Source: Antedon mediterranea (taxonomy: Eukaryota > Echinodermata > Crinoidea > Comatulida > Antedonidae). Taken from it: DNA of 64,000 nucleotides. Made by a program: the position numbers and the translations under genes. Of the stretch, positions 24,351 to 37,800 are shown piece by piece; the first letter of the stretch is position 1; every line of letters starts with the position of its first letter. The DNA is taken from positions 32,567,304 through 32,631,303 of the forward strand of contig NC_092671.1 of NCBI RefSeq assembly GCF_964355755.1, in the 5' to 3' direction. The notes below the pieces were generated by a model. It was not told where the DNA came from, did no database searches, and was given only the letters and a program-made list of their open reading frames with translations.

Positions 24351-25439
24351 GCGATAAAATTGTCTACTAATAATACATAGGCCTCATACGTACATAATGT
24401 TTGAGTCGCATACTATTAAATGCATTATTGTAATTTCTAAATCATTGAATCCTATGGCTGTATCACTAAAGACAAAATGGCTTACTAATTTCTAAACTAT
24501 ATTAAATGTGTTCATCTGTACGCACTGTATGAGCAATTAGGCTAGGCGCAACTTTACAGACTCGACAGCTGATGATAACTGATTGGGACATTCCGTTCAG
24601 AGTATGTGGTCGATTTCAGTAAGGTAACTTCTTATAATCTCTAAAATAACGTTGTGAAAGCCATCGAGTACTTTATCATATTGGTACAGTGATCTATTCC
24701 AATAATGCTCCATAAGCAATTTACTAATACTCTTAAATTAGACGGACTATGTTAAAAGATTGATAACATAGCCGGAAGAGGTTTATATGTTTTATACGTT
24801 CGGCTTCACGTAACGAATGGAGCTCAGTCACCATGTTATTACTTAAGAGGCATAATGTTTAGTTATAATATGCACATTATGCTTGTGGTAACCTCGATTT
24901 CACCTATCCGCTCGAACGAACCGACATGCTGGATGTTTTAAACACAAACAAAAATAATTGTAAAAAAAGATATAAAAAACATACATTGTAAAAGAAACAG
25001 TCTGTATATAATTATATTTATTGTTAAATTCTACAAAATCTTTTCATTTAGAAATGTATAACATTTTAAGGAAATATTCTGATAATTTTCGTGGCTATCT
25101 GATTTTATTTTGCGGAAGCGTATATTAGATTTGTTTTGCGCAAGCGTACGATTTAGATTTCTCATTTTTCCCGTGTAACATTATATAGAATATCAAATAT
25201 GAACGTCACATAAATCATGTTCATTACAAAAGTATTGAATGATTGAAGACGCTTCCTACATGGTACACCAAGGGAATAGTAACGTAAATACTAGAGGTCG
25301 AACATTTGACAACAATGAAAAACTTCTTGACATGTAACAATGTTATTGATAAAAAAAATCAGACCCGAACTCTAAGCAAGTTAACTCATATCATAACACA
25401 TTGCAACCGTAACAAACTGTAATTGCAACACATTTCATC

Positions 25440-25545
25440 ATTAAGCTAGAGATACAACACAAGAACATAAACGCAACGCAAGTGAGTTGACCAATGACAA
25501 GCGACAGTTTATTCGAATCAAATGCGTTGCGTCCTATATTGGGAA
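25440..25545. mobile_element. fragment related to the 8.1-kb ACGCAACGCAA MITE
   Basis: Contains AAACGCAACGCAAG, TGACCAATGACAAGCGA and TGCGTTGCGTCCT in the same order and orientation as the element at 8115-8374, but shorter. Likely a degraded family member. Confidence 0.5.
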
Positions 25546-26829
25546 ACAAGCTCAGGTAACACTGTGGAACCGTAAAACACTGCAGATGCGTGAAATCGAT
25601 AATGTTTTAAAATTATTGTTTCACAATATGTAGACTATTTTTAAGAATATTGTAATTGTTTCATGAATAATGTTTTGATAAGGATGTATACAATTCTAAT
25701 TTTAAGTAAACTAGTTCAATTAAGTAGTTTCAAGAATACTACAAATCATAATTTTATTCATTTTTTTTTTTATTTTCAAGAATACTTATGCCTATATTTC
25801 TTGAAAAAAGTGTTTTTTTCTTAAACACATCAATGATTGGTATGGCATGAGAAAAAAACAAGGATAAAAACCGAAGATAAAAAAATATATTTTTTTCTCC
25901 CCTCAACGACATCTGCATTATTTGTTTCATTTCAATCCATCGCATGGGTTCAAAGCCACGGCGGTAAATACATAATGTTTAAGAACAGCGTCATTAACGT
26001 ATGATTATTTTACACATGAAATCATCAAGCGTAAAATTATACTTCGAATTGTTGCAGAAATATTACACATACAAAATTAGATATACATATTTACATTTCA
26101 ATAGTGTTAGTTTCTAAATTGAATCTGAATTCAACATTATTCTTGTTCGTCTTGGGGCCAATGAACCTGTGTAAAGTACTATCAATAAAGAATGCATCTC
26201 GTTCTGTCGTTATCGTTTACAGTTACGAGGGAATTGCTTAAGAATAAATTCTTATCCAAACTCATTTCAATTCATCTCTGACTTAACTAAAGCATATCCT
26301 AAGGGTAATTAATAATCAGCGATTGTGAAGTGAAAATCAATTTATTCTGTTCTGTTTGTTTCGGTAATATTATCATTAGTTAGTATAACTGTTGTCAGAA
26401 TAGTAAAATAACCAATTATTTGTATTGCATTGTTTTGTTGAAATTGGCGAAATAAAAAAAGTTGATTATATATTTGTTTAAACCCTCTATAATACTAGCA
26501 GTCGTTTCATTATTTTATTTAGAATAAATGTACCGGTATATTAAGATGATACATCGATTGAAAATATAAGCAAGGAGGTCAAACAAAAATTCGTACATTG
26601 GATATTACATATCGGATATGGTAGATCATTGTTCGGATTTTATCGACACGGTAGGGGGAATAAGAGAGTTACAGTTCACATCAGTATTTACGTCGTGTGT
26701 AACTCGGATTTGATTTTAATGCACGAGTAACTACAGTGCGTGTTAACAAATCTATGGACCCAATATTTGACCCTATCTAAATGAAACTGGCCCATGACAA
26801 TTCATCAAGTAAAATGAATGGGACAGTAC

Positions 26830-27153
26830 TGTTAGAGCCCTACAGTTAATAGTCCTGTATATTACAATTACTACTGTATATAGATATATAATACAACCTA
26901 TAATCCTACTACCCTAGATATAGACATTCCTAACCTATTGATCCCAGCTCCGTTTCCATGGTAATTGATGAGTATAATATTAGTTTAAGGGGAGTTGGAA
27001 TCACTGTTAGTGTAGGAGATAGTTTTTAGTTGACCAGCTTGATGATAACACCTATGTATCGTAACTTGCTTGATATATATTATTCTATTAAATTATCGGA
27101 TCTATATTCTGTTGTGAAATACTGAAACAGTGTACGAGTACTTATGTTTAACA
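26830..27153 (+). repeat. 5' long terminal repeat
   Basis: The 324-bp segment starts TGTTAGAGCC and ends GTTTAACA, giving the terminal inverted pair TGTTA/TAACA, and stops two bases before the primer binding site. No second LTR copy was found downstream, so the left boundary rests on the TG...CA rule and the position of the primer site. An ATTAAA near 27088 could be the poly(A) signal. Confidence 0.65.
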
Positions 27154-27155
27154 TT

Positions 27156-27173
27156 TGGCGACCACGATGGGAC
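27156..27173 (+). other. primer binding site complementary to tRNA-Arg 3' end
   Basis: TGGCGACCACGATGGGAC is the complement of an arginine tRNA 3' end (acceptor strand CGTGGTCG plus CCA). It begins two bases after the LTR, the normal position for minus-strand DNA priming. The tRNA match is from general knowledge of animal tRNA-Arg sequences. Confidence 0.75.
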
Positions 27174-27330
27174 AGGTAGGCCAATAAAGACATTTTAGAA
27201 GTAAAATAGAATTTAATGCTACCTGTTCAGCGACACGTCTGACCGATAATCTAGACTGTTGTGGTGCAATGAGTACTGGTAGGATCGTAACAAGAACCTA
27301 GAAATAAGAGGGTGAGTTAGATTGACTACC

Positions 27331-28564
27331 ATGGCAAATGATATGACACCACTTCAATGCTACGAACTGGTAATAAAGCAGATAAATGCCGCAGATCAGC
27401 AGACTTTATTAAAGGTATGCAATTACTTTTTTTAAAAAAAGGTACGAAGATATCACTGACAAGACAGATAGTAAATTGAAATTAGGGAAGAAGATTCTAA
27501 AAGAAATTAATAAAGATGAATTAGAAGCACTGTCTGACGAAGGTCTCATTGCTGTGTTAAATGATCTGAGTAAATTCATGTATGGGATTGTCGGTGTAAC
27601 GTCAAGTAATGTCACGACGACCAGTACGACTCCAGCGACGACGGATGGGGGCCTAGTTAGATTGACTAGACGAGACTTTAAAATTGCTGGACAAATTGGA
27701 GAGCCGGGACAAAAGGACCGACTCAAATTTTCAAGTTTGGTCCACCAAATTTAAAATGCCAAGCTAAAGGCCATCCCCGACTCGGAAATAATAGAAGCTG
27801 TTGTACGGGCCGTGGTACCAGGATCAGCTCTACGCAGTTATCTTAAATGTCGCCGAAACATCACATTACCAAATCTGCGCCGAATGCTGCGATCCCATTA
27901 TGGTGAAAAAGAAGCAACCGAGCTGTACCACCAGCTTTCGAGGAACACCCAAAAGCCGAGAGAATCAGCCGGCAGCTTCTTAGTTAGGACATTGGACTTG
28001 AGGCAGAAGGTGATATTTGCGAGCCAAGAGAGTGAAGCTGGTCTGGCATACGATCCCAAACTAGTGGATAGTATGTTCAGACATGCATTGCTGACCGGAT
28101 TAAGAAGTGAATCGATCCGAAATCAGTTAAGACCGTACTTACAGGACAAAGGAGTGACGGATGAAATACTGTTTGAACGTATGAATAGTGCGGCAAGCAA
28201 TGAAGCAGAGCGATGTGAAAAGCTTGATCGGCACCAGATTGTTGAGGTCAACAGAGTGCACGAAGAGAAATACCAGAAAGAATCTAAGAAACCTAAACCA
28301 AAGGAGAGCACCTTGATGCAGGAGATGGCAGAACTAAAGGCGGGAATGGCTGATATGACAATTCTAAAGACCCAAATGCAAGAACTGTTGACTAATGGAC
28401 CACCACGATTCCAAAGACAAGCACGGAGATTGTGCCAATCATGCCAGCAAAACAATGAAACGGAATGCAGTCATTGTTATATATGTGGGTTGTCAGAACA
28501 TTTCGCACGAGGATGTCGGGAAACGGCCGACGGTTACAGTCGGGAGACAAACTGTAACCTATAA
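27331..28564 (+). pseudogene. gag with CCHC zinc knuckle, disrupted
   Basis: An ATG at 27331 starts a frame that fails after about 30 codons at a T7/A7 homopolymer near 27428; the next frame then runs to 28564 with one in-frame TAA at 27752-27754. The body is helical and charged as in capsid proteins. Near the end is a zinc knuckle, CYICGLSEHFARGC (C-X2-C-X4-H-X4-C), preceded by further cysteines (CQSC). The protease frame overlaps its 3' end in the +1 frame, suggesting programmed frameshifting in the active ancestor. The copy cannot make an intact Gag. Confidence 0.8.
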
Positions 28565-28565
28565 A

Positions 28566-29243
28566 TATCAACCCCACACGTCTCACATCTGTAACATCTC
28601 TCCAGAGAAAGAAGAGAAAATCGTTCGACTGGTAGGCAAGAAGTGTACAGTCACCTGCTACTTTGAAAAAGTGAAGACGACAGTACTCTGGGACACGGGG
28701 GCCCAAGTGTCGATAGCACCAGCCTGGTGGGTATCGACATATTTACCGGACATGACACCTAAACCACTTGATGAACTCATTGGGAACACCAACCTTTATT
28801 TACAAGCTGCAAATGGTACACCAATTCCATTCAACGGTTGGATCGAAGTGACCATGACTTTATCAACCAATCAGCCTGCACTTACGGTTCCCTTGCTAAT
28901 ATCACCAAATAATATGGAAATGCCAATCCTGGGGTACAACGTCATTGAGGAAATAGTGAAAAGAGATAACACCATTACGTCCATCCAAGCGGCTTTCCAA
29001 GCAATGAGAAAAACCGACATACAAGCATTTTTTAGCCTTATAAAAGTTGAATACCCACCTGAGGTAGCTACCGTCATCGTGGGGAGACAAGATGAAGTCA
29101 TTCCTAAGCAGGGATCCTCATGGGTGACATTTCAGGTACGCTCTCCTTTTTACTTTACCGGGAAATTACTACTATTTGAACCCGACGATCAGGCAGCACC
29201 TTCTGAGAAGTTACATGTACCACCTTCAGCAATAGTGACATAA
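28566..29243 (+). pseudogene. retropepsin-type protease region
   Basis: Open frame +1 relative to gag (formally open from 28395). It contains the aspartic protease active-site motif LWDTGAQVSIAP and a downstream hydrophobic MPILGYNVIEE that fits the second conserved block (ILG) of retropepsins. It normally cleaves the Gag-Pol polyprotein. It ends at a TAA at 29241, where the polymerase frame continues in another phase, so a frameshift separates it from reverse transcriptase. Confidence 0.8.
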
Positions 29244-29743
29244 TTTTAAGAAGACGCACACAATTAGGCTCCCTGAATATATTTGAAGACATGGAGATCT
29301 GCGAAAAGGAAGCTGTACCAACGCCTGTAGTTATCAATTCAATGACTGATTCAGCCCTATGGATTCCACCAGTAAATTTAACAGACTTAAACAGAAATCC
29401 ACTTAGAACTGCCACTGAATTGCTGGTGGACGAGGCAGCAGCTTTTGTGAAGAATGACAACGATTTGGGATGTTTGCGAGATTTAAACATGAAAATTAGA
29501 TTAAAAGACGACGAACCCGTTCAAAAAACATATATTTCCATCCCACCACCACTGTATAGAGAGGTCAAGACCTATTTAAAAGATCTTATCGGCAGAGGAT
29601 GGATTCAAAAGTCTGAGTCACCGTATTCATCCCCTGTTGTATGTGTTAGAAAAAAGGACGGCACGTAGGCACATCAAGGATTCGCTTTCACTACGTGTTA
29701 AATAAGAGTAGCTTTATATACTGTAGGTTACTGTAGGTATTAA
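29240..29743 (+). pseudogene. reverse transcriptase N-terminus, truncated
   Basis: The frame carries the Ty3/Gypsy RT entry region: PPPLYREVKTYLKDLIGRGW followed by SPYSSPVVCVRKKDGT, then a TAG at 29666. Shortly after, in another frame, a degenerate YVLNKSS-like stretch (near 29692) corresponds to the DYRxLN block. The catalytic palm motifs (YxDD) are missing. After about 29743 the sequence is ordinary AT-rich DNA. Confidence 0.85.
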
Positions 29744-32700
29744 AAACAAATTTTTTTTAATTTAACCTAGGTACAGGTTAACTTCAGCATATTTTGTTTA
29801 ATTACGGCTTAACTTATAAACATAAATGTGTTAAAAAAATCTGTGTTTATATAAATCAAATGCTATAAATCTCTGAAAAAATATGCCTAAATGTATGTCG
29901 AGGTACGTGTTAAAATTCGATTCGAGAGGATTTGTGATTTTATTTAGTTTCTTCGAATTACGTACAAATGATAACAGTAATTGAAAATTGGGGGTGGGGT
30001 AATAAGCTGGTTTTTCCGAATACAAGTTTGTCGAATCCATTTTTCTGGGTCCAGTTTACTTAATTTCAATTTGCCGGGTCCATTTTGTCGAATTCTATTT
30101 TCCGACAAACACTTTAAAAATGACAACATTGTAAGGCATAATTATTAAAGTCTTATAAGGTGTCTTGGTATTTTTTTTCTTTTACATGCTTTGCTCGAAG
30201 AAATATTTATTTTTTTATTTTTTTCTTATTATGTTATTATTTATCGTCTTAGAAAATTATGATATGTCATTTTGTTTGTCCAAACAAATAATTGCCAGGT
30301 GTATATTTTCTTTTGTTAACCAACTCCTTTATTTGTGACAAGAATAACTTTTTTGGCCATAAAGTAAGCGGAACATGTAGTTTCAGTCAGGTGTTTCAGT
30401 TTGACATTATGTTGTATTTTTTTCTTTCTAGGAAAGTGTTTAACACTACAAAATAGCCTATTCAAAGTCTGATTTAATTAACCTTCATTTTTCATGTTTT
30501 TGGCGGACAATACACCTTAAATATACATGGTTGTTATAATATGGTATTGTTCATGTTACAAATGTATTATGATGTATAATTTACAGGTTTTTAATTATAA
30601 CATAAAAGAAACAAAAAGGATATAAATACATATTTATTCATAGCTCAGTAATATTTTTTAAAAAATATCGACAACATTAAACAGCATTATCTGTACAATT
30701 GTAATTATTTCAGGCCATTAAATGTACTCATTAAATCTGATGGTGACCGATAGTGGTGCAGAAGAGTGTATTTCTATGCGTTCCGTGTCTCACTGCGTAT
30801 GAACAATAAAACGTTATGGTTTATAGGCCTATGGATTATACTCATGAAAGAATGATTGTATCGGTATTGTATCGGGCATGATCAATTGTGTATAGCTTTG
30901 AACTAATCCAGTTCTAACACTACATTGCACATTGTCCATCTAGGCTATTACTAGGCAGGTCTGAAGCAGGCCTAAACAAGTTCCCTCTTAACCACCCCCC
31001 CCCCCCCCACAAACCATTGTAATTGCCAAGCAGAAATATAGGAGCCACAATAGTTATGTTCTATGTACTAGGTAATTAAACTTGTCATAGTATTGGACAT
31101 GGTGTGAACAGGATTTTAAATTCGATCCACTTATCACGGAAGCTAAGCGAGCAGGTTGAACAAACACATTTTAGGCTTCTCCCAAAGGTTCGTGACATTG
31201 GCACATGGGCGGTATAGTCGGGTAGAAATAGCATTTATTTTACATAACCAACTGCTGTGGAGAGAACATTGGCTGGTTAACCTGAGCTAATTGTAGCTGA
31301 TGAACGTTTAGCAATTTGAATATATTGCAAATTTGAAGTTTTTAAGATGCAAGAAACGTGATGGTAGCCTAATAATGGCGAGTCTTGGGTATTCCTAGCC
31401 ATATATTTGTAGGCTATAGACACATTTCTATCTCTCTTGTAACTACATGTACACTGGTCTTCCAAACCGTCTTGTAAGCAAAAAAACATTATTATAGTTT
31501 TCTTTGTCCGTAAATAAAACATTTGTTTAACTATATTTGTGACAGAAACTCCGAGAACAACACTCATATACATGTCTGGTCTTTGCTGTCATAACATTTC
31601 TATGCCATATTCCATAGGCTTACAATAATGTAAATTTTTTTGTATTGTTAGACGTAAGAAGATTAAGATAAATACCAAGCCCGTTGCGGAAACCAGGCAA
31701 CAAATGTGATTGTAGATGCTTAACTAGCCTAAAGCAGCGTATTTTGTGGAAAATAACCCTTTTGTGAAAAAAAGAACCCCCTGTAAACATCTTGGTTACG
31801 AGCTTGAATACCTAAGCATACAAGCCTACAACAAAAAATGTCATTCCTAATTTCTTCATTTTGGAAGTTAGATTAGCCTAACTTGAAATCATGTGAAATT
31901 TATTTTGCTCAAAATTAAAGTTGGCTTCCAACATCGAACTTGGCTGATTTTGAACGCCCGTTTTAATTGCCCTTGTGGTGTTTTCGTAGTAAATTATTAT
32001 CCTGCATATTACAAGAGATTTCTTCCTAGTAAATATTAACCCAAAATGTTATTTTGAATATCATAAATAAATAGCATCCGTGTTTGCGTTTGCCTTTGCT
32101 CGAGGGCATAAGATGAAAATCTATTTTCTGTATCAAATGTCACATTGCTGTCCTGTCCTGTCCAGTCTGGCGGTAATTGTGTAGTCTGATTTAATATACT
32201 TATTTCTATTTGTATCCTAATAGCTGACATGAAAAACCTAGTTACCTATAAACCTACTATAGTCATTATTAGTCTTTACAGTTACAGAACAATTCCTAAA
32301 TTACCTACTTGTTATTATTTGCAATTACTGTATTTATAATCCAAGACAATTCCCTCAGCGGCCGATTAAATAAAGAGACACTCCTGATTCTAGAAAATAT
32401 AGTATGGATGCCCACGGGTGAATTTGTTGATAACAAATTCAGATAGGGAACATTACTTGTTATTTCTATTCATTGAACAAATCATAAATATTTGTAGTAG
32501 GCCTAGTATGGAACGCTACGGCCAATAGTACCATGTAATCAACACATAGGATCATTATAGAGTTTGTCATGATCTTCATATTTCAGATGTTAGTATCATG
32601 CTATGTAATGCATTGTAAGAGTGACTTATGGCTCTATATCTGTTTATGCTCGACGTTTTAATCCCTTTTTTCAGCTGCACTTATTACAAATAAATGACTT

Positions 32701-32918
32701 ATGATTGACACTAATTCGGAAATTTGCAAGTGAAGTAGTGTATCATAATTTATGTTGCTCTAAATAGAGCTTAATTTATGGACCGGAAGTTTCTTCCCTG
32801 GGTTTGAATATGCGTTTCACATGTCTAATTCTGAATACAGTATTTATTGTAATGTGAATTATGTACGTTTTGATGTAGTTTCTAAACGTACGCTTCGGGT
32901 TTTGCTGTAGTTTGTGTA
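29744..32918. other. AT-rich intronic stretch, no gene seen
   Basis: No recognisable gene or transposon ends. A poly(C) run lies near 30996-31008. Near 29990-30110 several short words repeat loosely (TTTTTCCGAAT, TTTGTCGAATCC, TTTTCTGGGTCC), a degenerate minisatellite. Confidence 0.6.
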
Positions 32919-33027
32919 GACGTTTCGCTATTGTCTGAATGCGTTTCGCTATCATCTGAATGCGTTTCGCCATCGTAGGAATGCTTTTCGCAAACATCTG
33001 AATGTGCGTTTTGCTGTAGTTTGAATA
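32919..33027. repeat. 21-bp minisatellite (GCGTTTCGCTATTGTCTGAA type)
   Basis: Five to six imperfect copies of a 21-base unit, GAATGCGTTTCGCTATCATCT and variants. On the minus strand it gives a seven-residue AKRIQTI repeat in a short frame; no evidence it is translated. Confidence 0.85.
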
Positions 33028-33170
33028 ATTATAATACAGTACTTCGCTGTAGTGTCAATATAGGAGTCTCGCTGCAAATAGTCGTAATAAATGTGACACT
33101 AAGTATATAATTTATAACGATTGGTGCGTTTTTAGAACACCTAGGCCTATATTAAACTTGATTTACATTA

Positions 33171-33672
33171 GGGAGGTTTCGCAACCATACGAATACGATA
33201 ACGAAAACGGATACGTCACACATTTGTGAAGCTTTTGAGCTGATCCCCATTTCATATTCGTAAAGCGTATTCGTATTGACGAATATCACCCGTCATATTC
33301 GTAACTACAAAACGAGTATAGTTTTTGATCTATTTTGCACATTTTGCATTTGAATCAGGAATGATTCATGATTATAATAATTATAATTATAGATTTATTG
33401 AAAGTAATTCACTAAAGTAATTTACTAAAATGCCAAGTCAATTTTGATAAATAGCAGTTTTTAAAGTCCTCACGCGCTTTGATGTTACGCTAGGCCTAGG
33501 CAGCCAAGCACCACGTACCTGCGCTTCGCTCAAATTTACCGCAGTCATATTTTGGACGCGCCTCAATATTTCGTTGCCATGAAACAGATTTGTTTTATGG
33601 CTTACGAAAACGAATACGTGTGCGTGACGTATCCGTTTCCGTTATCGTATTCGTAAGATTGCGAAACCTCTC
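33171..33672. mobile_element. TA-flanked MITE with 50-bp terminal inverted repeats
   Basis: The left end GGGAGGTTTCGCAACC and the right end (reverse complement GAGAGGTTTCGCAATC) continue as inverted repeats for about 50 bp through ACGAATACGATAACG and AAACGGATACGTCAC. TA dinucleotides flank both ends (33169-33170, 33673-33674), as in Tc1/mariner-type insertion. No frame inside. Confidence 0.85.
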
Positions 33673-34812
33673 TATTATTAATAATGATTACCGATAGATC
33701 AATTTGGATTACATACATCTACTAATATTTACATTCAAAAGCAGTGACGTATTGTAGGTTACAGTTGACGATGGCCATTAAGTTGGAACTTTCCTATGAT
33801 GTATTCTTGTAATGAAAAAAAGAACTTTATTCTCATAAAAGGTTCGTTTCGGTTGAAATGCCTTTCTTTTTCTCACACGTCCTCATTTTGTAGGCCCGCA
33901 ACAGCTTTTATTTTTAAAAAGAGGTCTGGCCTATTAAAGTCTTTCTGTGTGTTTAATAGTCTGCAGATTGTAATTTCCACTAGTAACTTTGTATTTTGTT
34001 ATTTTAGACAAATACATTTTTTTATTTCAAATATTGTTCGCAGATGACCAATAGAAATATAGGGTTTAGCAAGATATTTATTTTTATTTATTTTATTTTA
34101 TTTTATGTCTTTAGGCACTGTGGCCAAGGATTACCAATAGTGAATTAATCACTGTCCTATCAGATAGGTGGTAATCCCCCTGATACAGAGGCTATTGTGT
34201 GAACCAGTTCACCGGGGTAACCCCCTATGATATGATTTAGCACACTACGATACGATTGTAATTTGAACGATTCTCAAATAAAATGCTGCCAAAACAGTCT
34301 TAAAACCGCGCGGATATTGAATTGTTTTACAGTAGCCTAACTAAGCGATAAACTAACATGAAAGGAAGGATCAAAAGTAAAGGAGACTGATTCTTATAGT
34401 TCATATGCTTGCTACATAACGATTATACCACATAAACGTAAAGCCTATCATATTCTACTGATGATGCTGTGACTCACGATATTATTAACATTTATCAGCT
34501 GCAGTACTGGTCATTTCGCTTGGGACTTGTTTTAAATTGGTCAATTCGTACCCACCTACTTAGGATACATTGTTCAAACCATAGCCAATATAATCGATCA
34601 CGATATATCGTCAGCTTAGCATTCTAGGCGCAAAATAATATAACTATTGACAACTTATTAAAGCATTTAGGCTGAAATGAGTCGCTACTTAAATTACAAC
34701 ATTGCGGTATCTAATCAATTCGTGTTTGGTTGCTCATTCATAGTAATGGACAACCGTATTTTTACTTTCATATAATAGCATTATAAACATGTAGAGCGCT
34801 AACCCTCCAAGC
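33673..34812. other. no gene; possible SINE-like segment at 34105-34235
   Basis: Mostly AT-rich. A TTTTA-rich tract (34080-34105) is followed by a GC-richer 130-bp block with GGATTACCAATAGTGAATTA and CCAGTTCACCGGGGTAACC, which looks like a dispersed repeat. No tRNA-type A/B boxes could be fixed. Confidence 0.35.
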
Positions 34813-37800
34813 GGGGTTGGTGAAATCTGTCCACAATAGGTAACTTTTCTGTCCATAATAGGTTACTTTCTGTCCTTAATAGGGACTAGAGGGCGCTGTT
34901 GTTTGTCCATAATAGGTGACTTTCATAATTGGCTGTCCAAAATACGTGACTTTTTGTCCACAATAGGGGATTGTATTGGAGTTGTGCGCCATCCATTATG
35001 TTGTCCATAATAGGTGATTTTTGTCAAGTGTAACTTGTGTTGGAAACTCCATAGCATAGGCTAGTAATTAAGTTTCATAGGCTTATATAGGCTAGATAGT
35101 GGTCAACTAAGTACTAACTAGGCCTAGCTAGGCCTTTAAGTCTGAGTTTAGTAGGAAAGTTGCATCGTAAATAATAATTTGCTTTCTGGGATTTTATTGG
35201 GCCCTACATAGCTAAGGGATAGGCCTAGCTAGTAGGTACTGGCAGACAACTAATGTATAATATTATTAATGACCATAATAGACCAAGCTTTTATTCCCTG
35301 CAAGGGTAGGCCTATATATATCAGTCTAGGCTGGTTTAGACAGATCATCTTTAAAAAAAATCTGCTCTAGGTTAGGATAGTTCAAATGTTTTATTATATA
35401 TTAAACCGTATAACACCAAAACAGATATAGCCTAGGAATGAATAGGCCTCTTAACTGTTCAAATTTACAAACAGATGTACACATATTTTTAAAACAAAAG
35501 TAGTAATACTGTATCAACTACCAATGTTTAATATTGCAAAAGACATCAGAGTTCAGCACTTCATTTCGTCATTTTAGGTCGTCCCCTATTTCAAAATCCT
35601 GGATCCACATAACTCAATGACAATTCATCCCAGTCAGTAGTCAATCAATAGCAGCACTTCTCATCCATTTATTATATTGTTGTTTAATTAAATGAATCAA
35701 TTTTAATGTTTAATAATCTATATATAAATTTACGTAAGGGCAAAATTCGGTAAATCGCGCGTTATTTCTAGAATGTTTACTCGATGATATATAAAGTTGG
35801 TTAGAATCTCGGTACTGATTTTAAACACCTGATGTAACCCTGTTTACTATTTAAATTTAGTTAGATAATTAGTTATTGACAATTAAAACGAATTTAGGTT
35901 CAACGATTTGCCCTAAATAGGGGTGTTTTCCGATCGTGGTATACACTGTCTAATGGATGTCTTCATGAAAAATACCTGCACAAAATAATACGAGGATACT
36001 TCGCATTTTTCTATCTCCTCCTACGATAATTGTTTTTAATAGCTTAAAACCGGTTGAACAGCTCGAGTACAGTATCATAATGTTGAAGACAGGCCGATTT
36101 TCTTTAAAAAATACTATTTTGATAGATTTATATACGTTTACACAAATGTAGGCCTATTGATTTGCGATGAATGGAACATTCGAATCTCTCAGACTCCCAG
36201 TTTGTAGGTAAATTTATGAGCCCTTGGTTTAACACAAGTAGGTAAATTTGTGGGCCCTTGGAGAATAAAACTTATATATATCGTATTGCAATACTTTGAC
36301 AATATTGTAAATACTGTACGTATTAACCATTTTAAATACGTAGTAACCATTGTTGGTCGCCATTTGAATCGAAATTGTCTTGAATTGTGAATGTGGTTAC
36401 TGTTAGATATATAAACAAAAAAAATATACAAAGAACATTTATTACTGTGACTGTGGGTAGATTACTGACAGTTGCTTCTCAACGTTTGAATTAATTAATA
36501 ATTATAAAAAATATAAACGTTGTAGTGGTGTATCGTTACATGTACTTTACTATTTCAATCGACTATAACAGGGACAGTTTTAAAAAAGTATTATAAATCG
36601 ATTGATAGGCCTATAAAACTTTTAAAACAATATTTCGTTACTGAGTGGATAGAGAATATATTTAAAAATTGTTCTTTCCATCCTCTTCCCCATCCCTCAA
36701 CTCTAATGTTATATACAAAAACACAAATTGGGTTTGTTTAAATGAGTTCAAATAAAAAAATTGGACTCATTTTTAAGACAAGGCCTACTTTCCAGGGTGC
36801 TAATTTTACATAAATCATCGTGTCTATTTATTCGTTTCTGTAAACGACAATGTACTATAGTCCTGCGGTACGTACATTTTACGCTGAAATTACTGTGTTT
36901 TCGAGAACCATCTAGTGAAGCAAAATAAATATTATTTTGAATTATTAAAATACGACAATAAATAAAGTTTACATACACGTAGTGTACAATCAACAATTTT
37001 GTTCTGTATTCTAAGTTTATTCATAATCTAAATGAAAAATAAAATAAAATAAAATACTGAATTATATTAATTGTAAAAACATGGATAAACTACAATTTTA
37101 AAAATAGCAAAGATAAATAAAATACACCATAATTATTATGTTTATTACTATAATTATTGACCGATGATGATATGATCAAAGATATTATGTCGAAATGATG
37201 TACCTTTTCATTTCAGCAGCATATATGGGCAGAATATCAAACATCTGTATGCCTATAATAAAAAAAGGAAATAGTTAAATACTATAATAATGTTTAGGTA
37301 TTGTATAATGCAAGTAACCTCAATCTTAGTAATGCTGAGACAAATTGTCATGTTGTATGGTGGGACACAGTTATGTTTAAATATTTTATTGCATTTAAAA
37401 AAGATATGTAGGATTGTTTTACTAAATTTATGTTTATTAGTTGTCAGAGTCAATTATTACCATACTCACTATACAAAAACTGATATTAAATGTTTAAAAA
37501 TAAATGCTTTATTGAATGAATTGCTTTAATAATATAACATTCAATTAAATTTTGAAATATTTTCTGCATGTATTTTGTTAGTGGATTTATCTATTTTATA
37601 CGGCGATTGTAATGTTTATAAAGAATGAAAGTAAAACAGAAATATCTGCTTTTAATTTCCTAGCAATGCAAATCAATAGAACATTCCAAATCATAATGTT
37701 ATTAAAAATGAATTTTCATGTATTGTCATTAAGTTTTTCTACTACGGTACTGATAATATTCAGTTTGACGCATTTTTATCCTTATTTTCGAGATTACTTT

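Larger units (their letters stand above)
26830..29743 (+). mobile_element. Ty3/Gypsy-type LTR retrotransposon, 3'-truncated
   Basis: A 5' LTR, tRNA primer site, gag, protease and the start of reverse transcriptase follow in order on the plus strand. The element breaks off within reverse transcriptase; RNase H, integrase and the 3' LTR are absent. Gag and the pro/pol junction carry a frameshift or stop, so this copy is dead. It lies inside the inferred large intron in the same orientation as the host gene. Confidence 0.85.
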
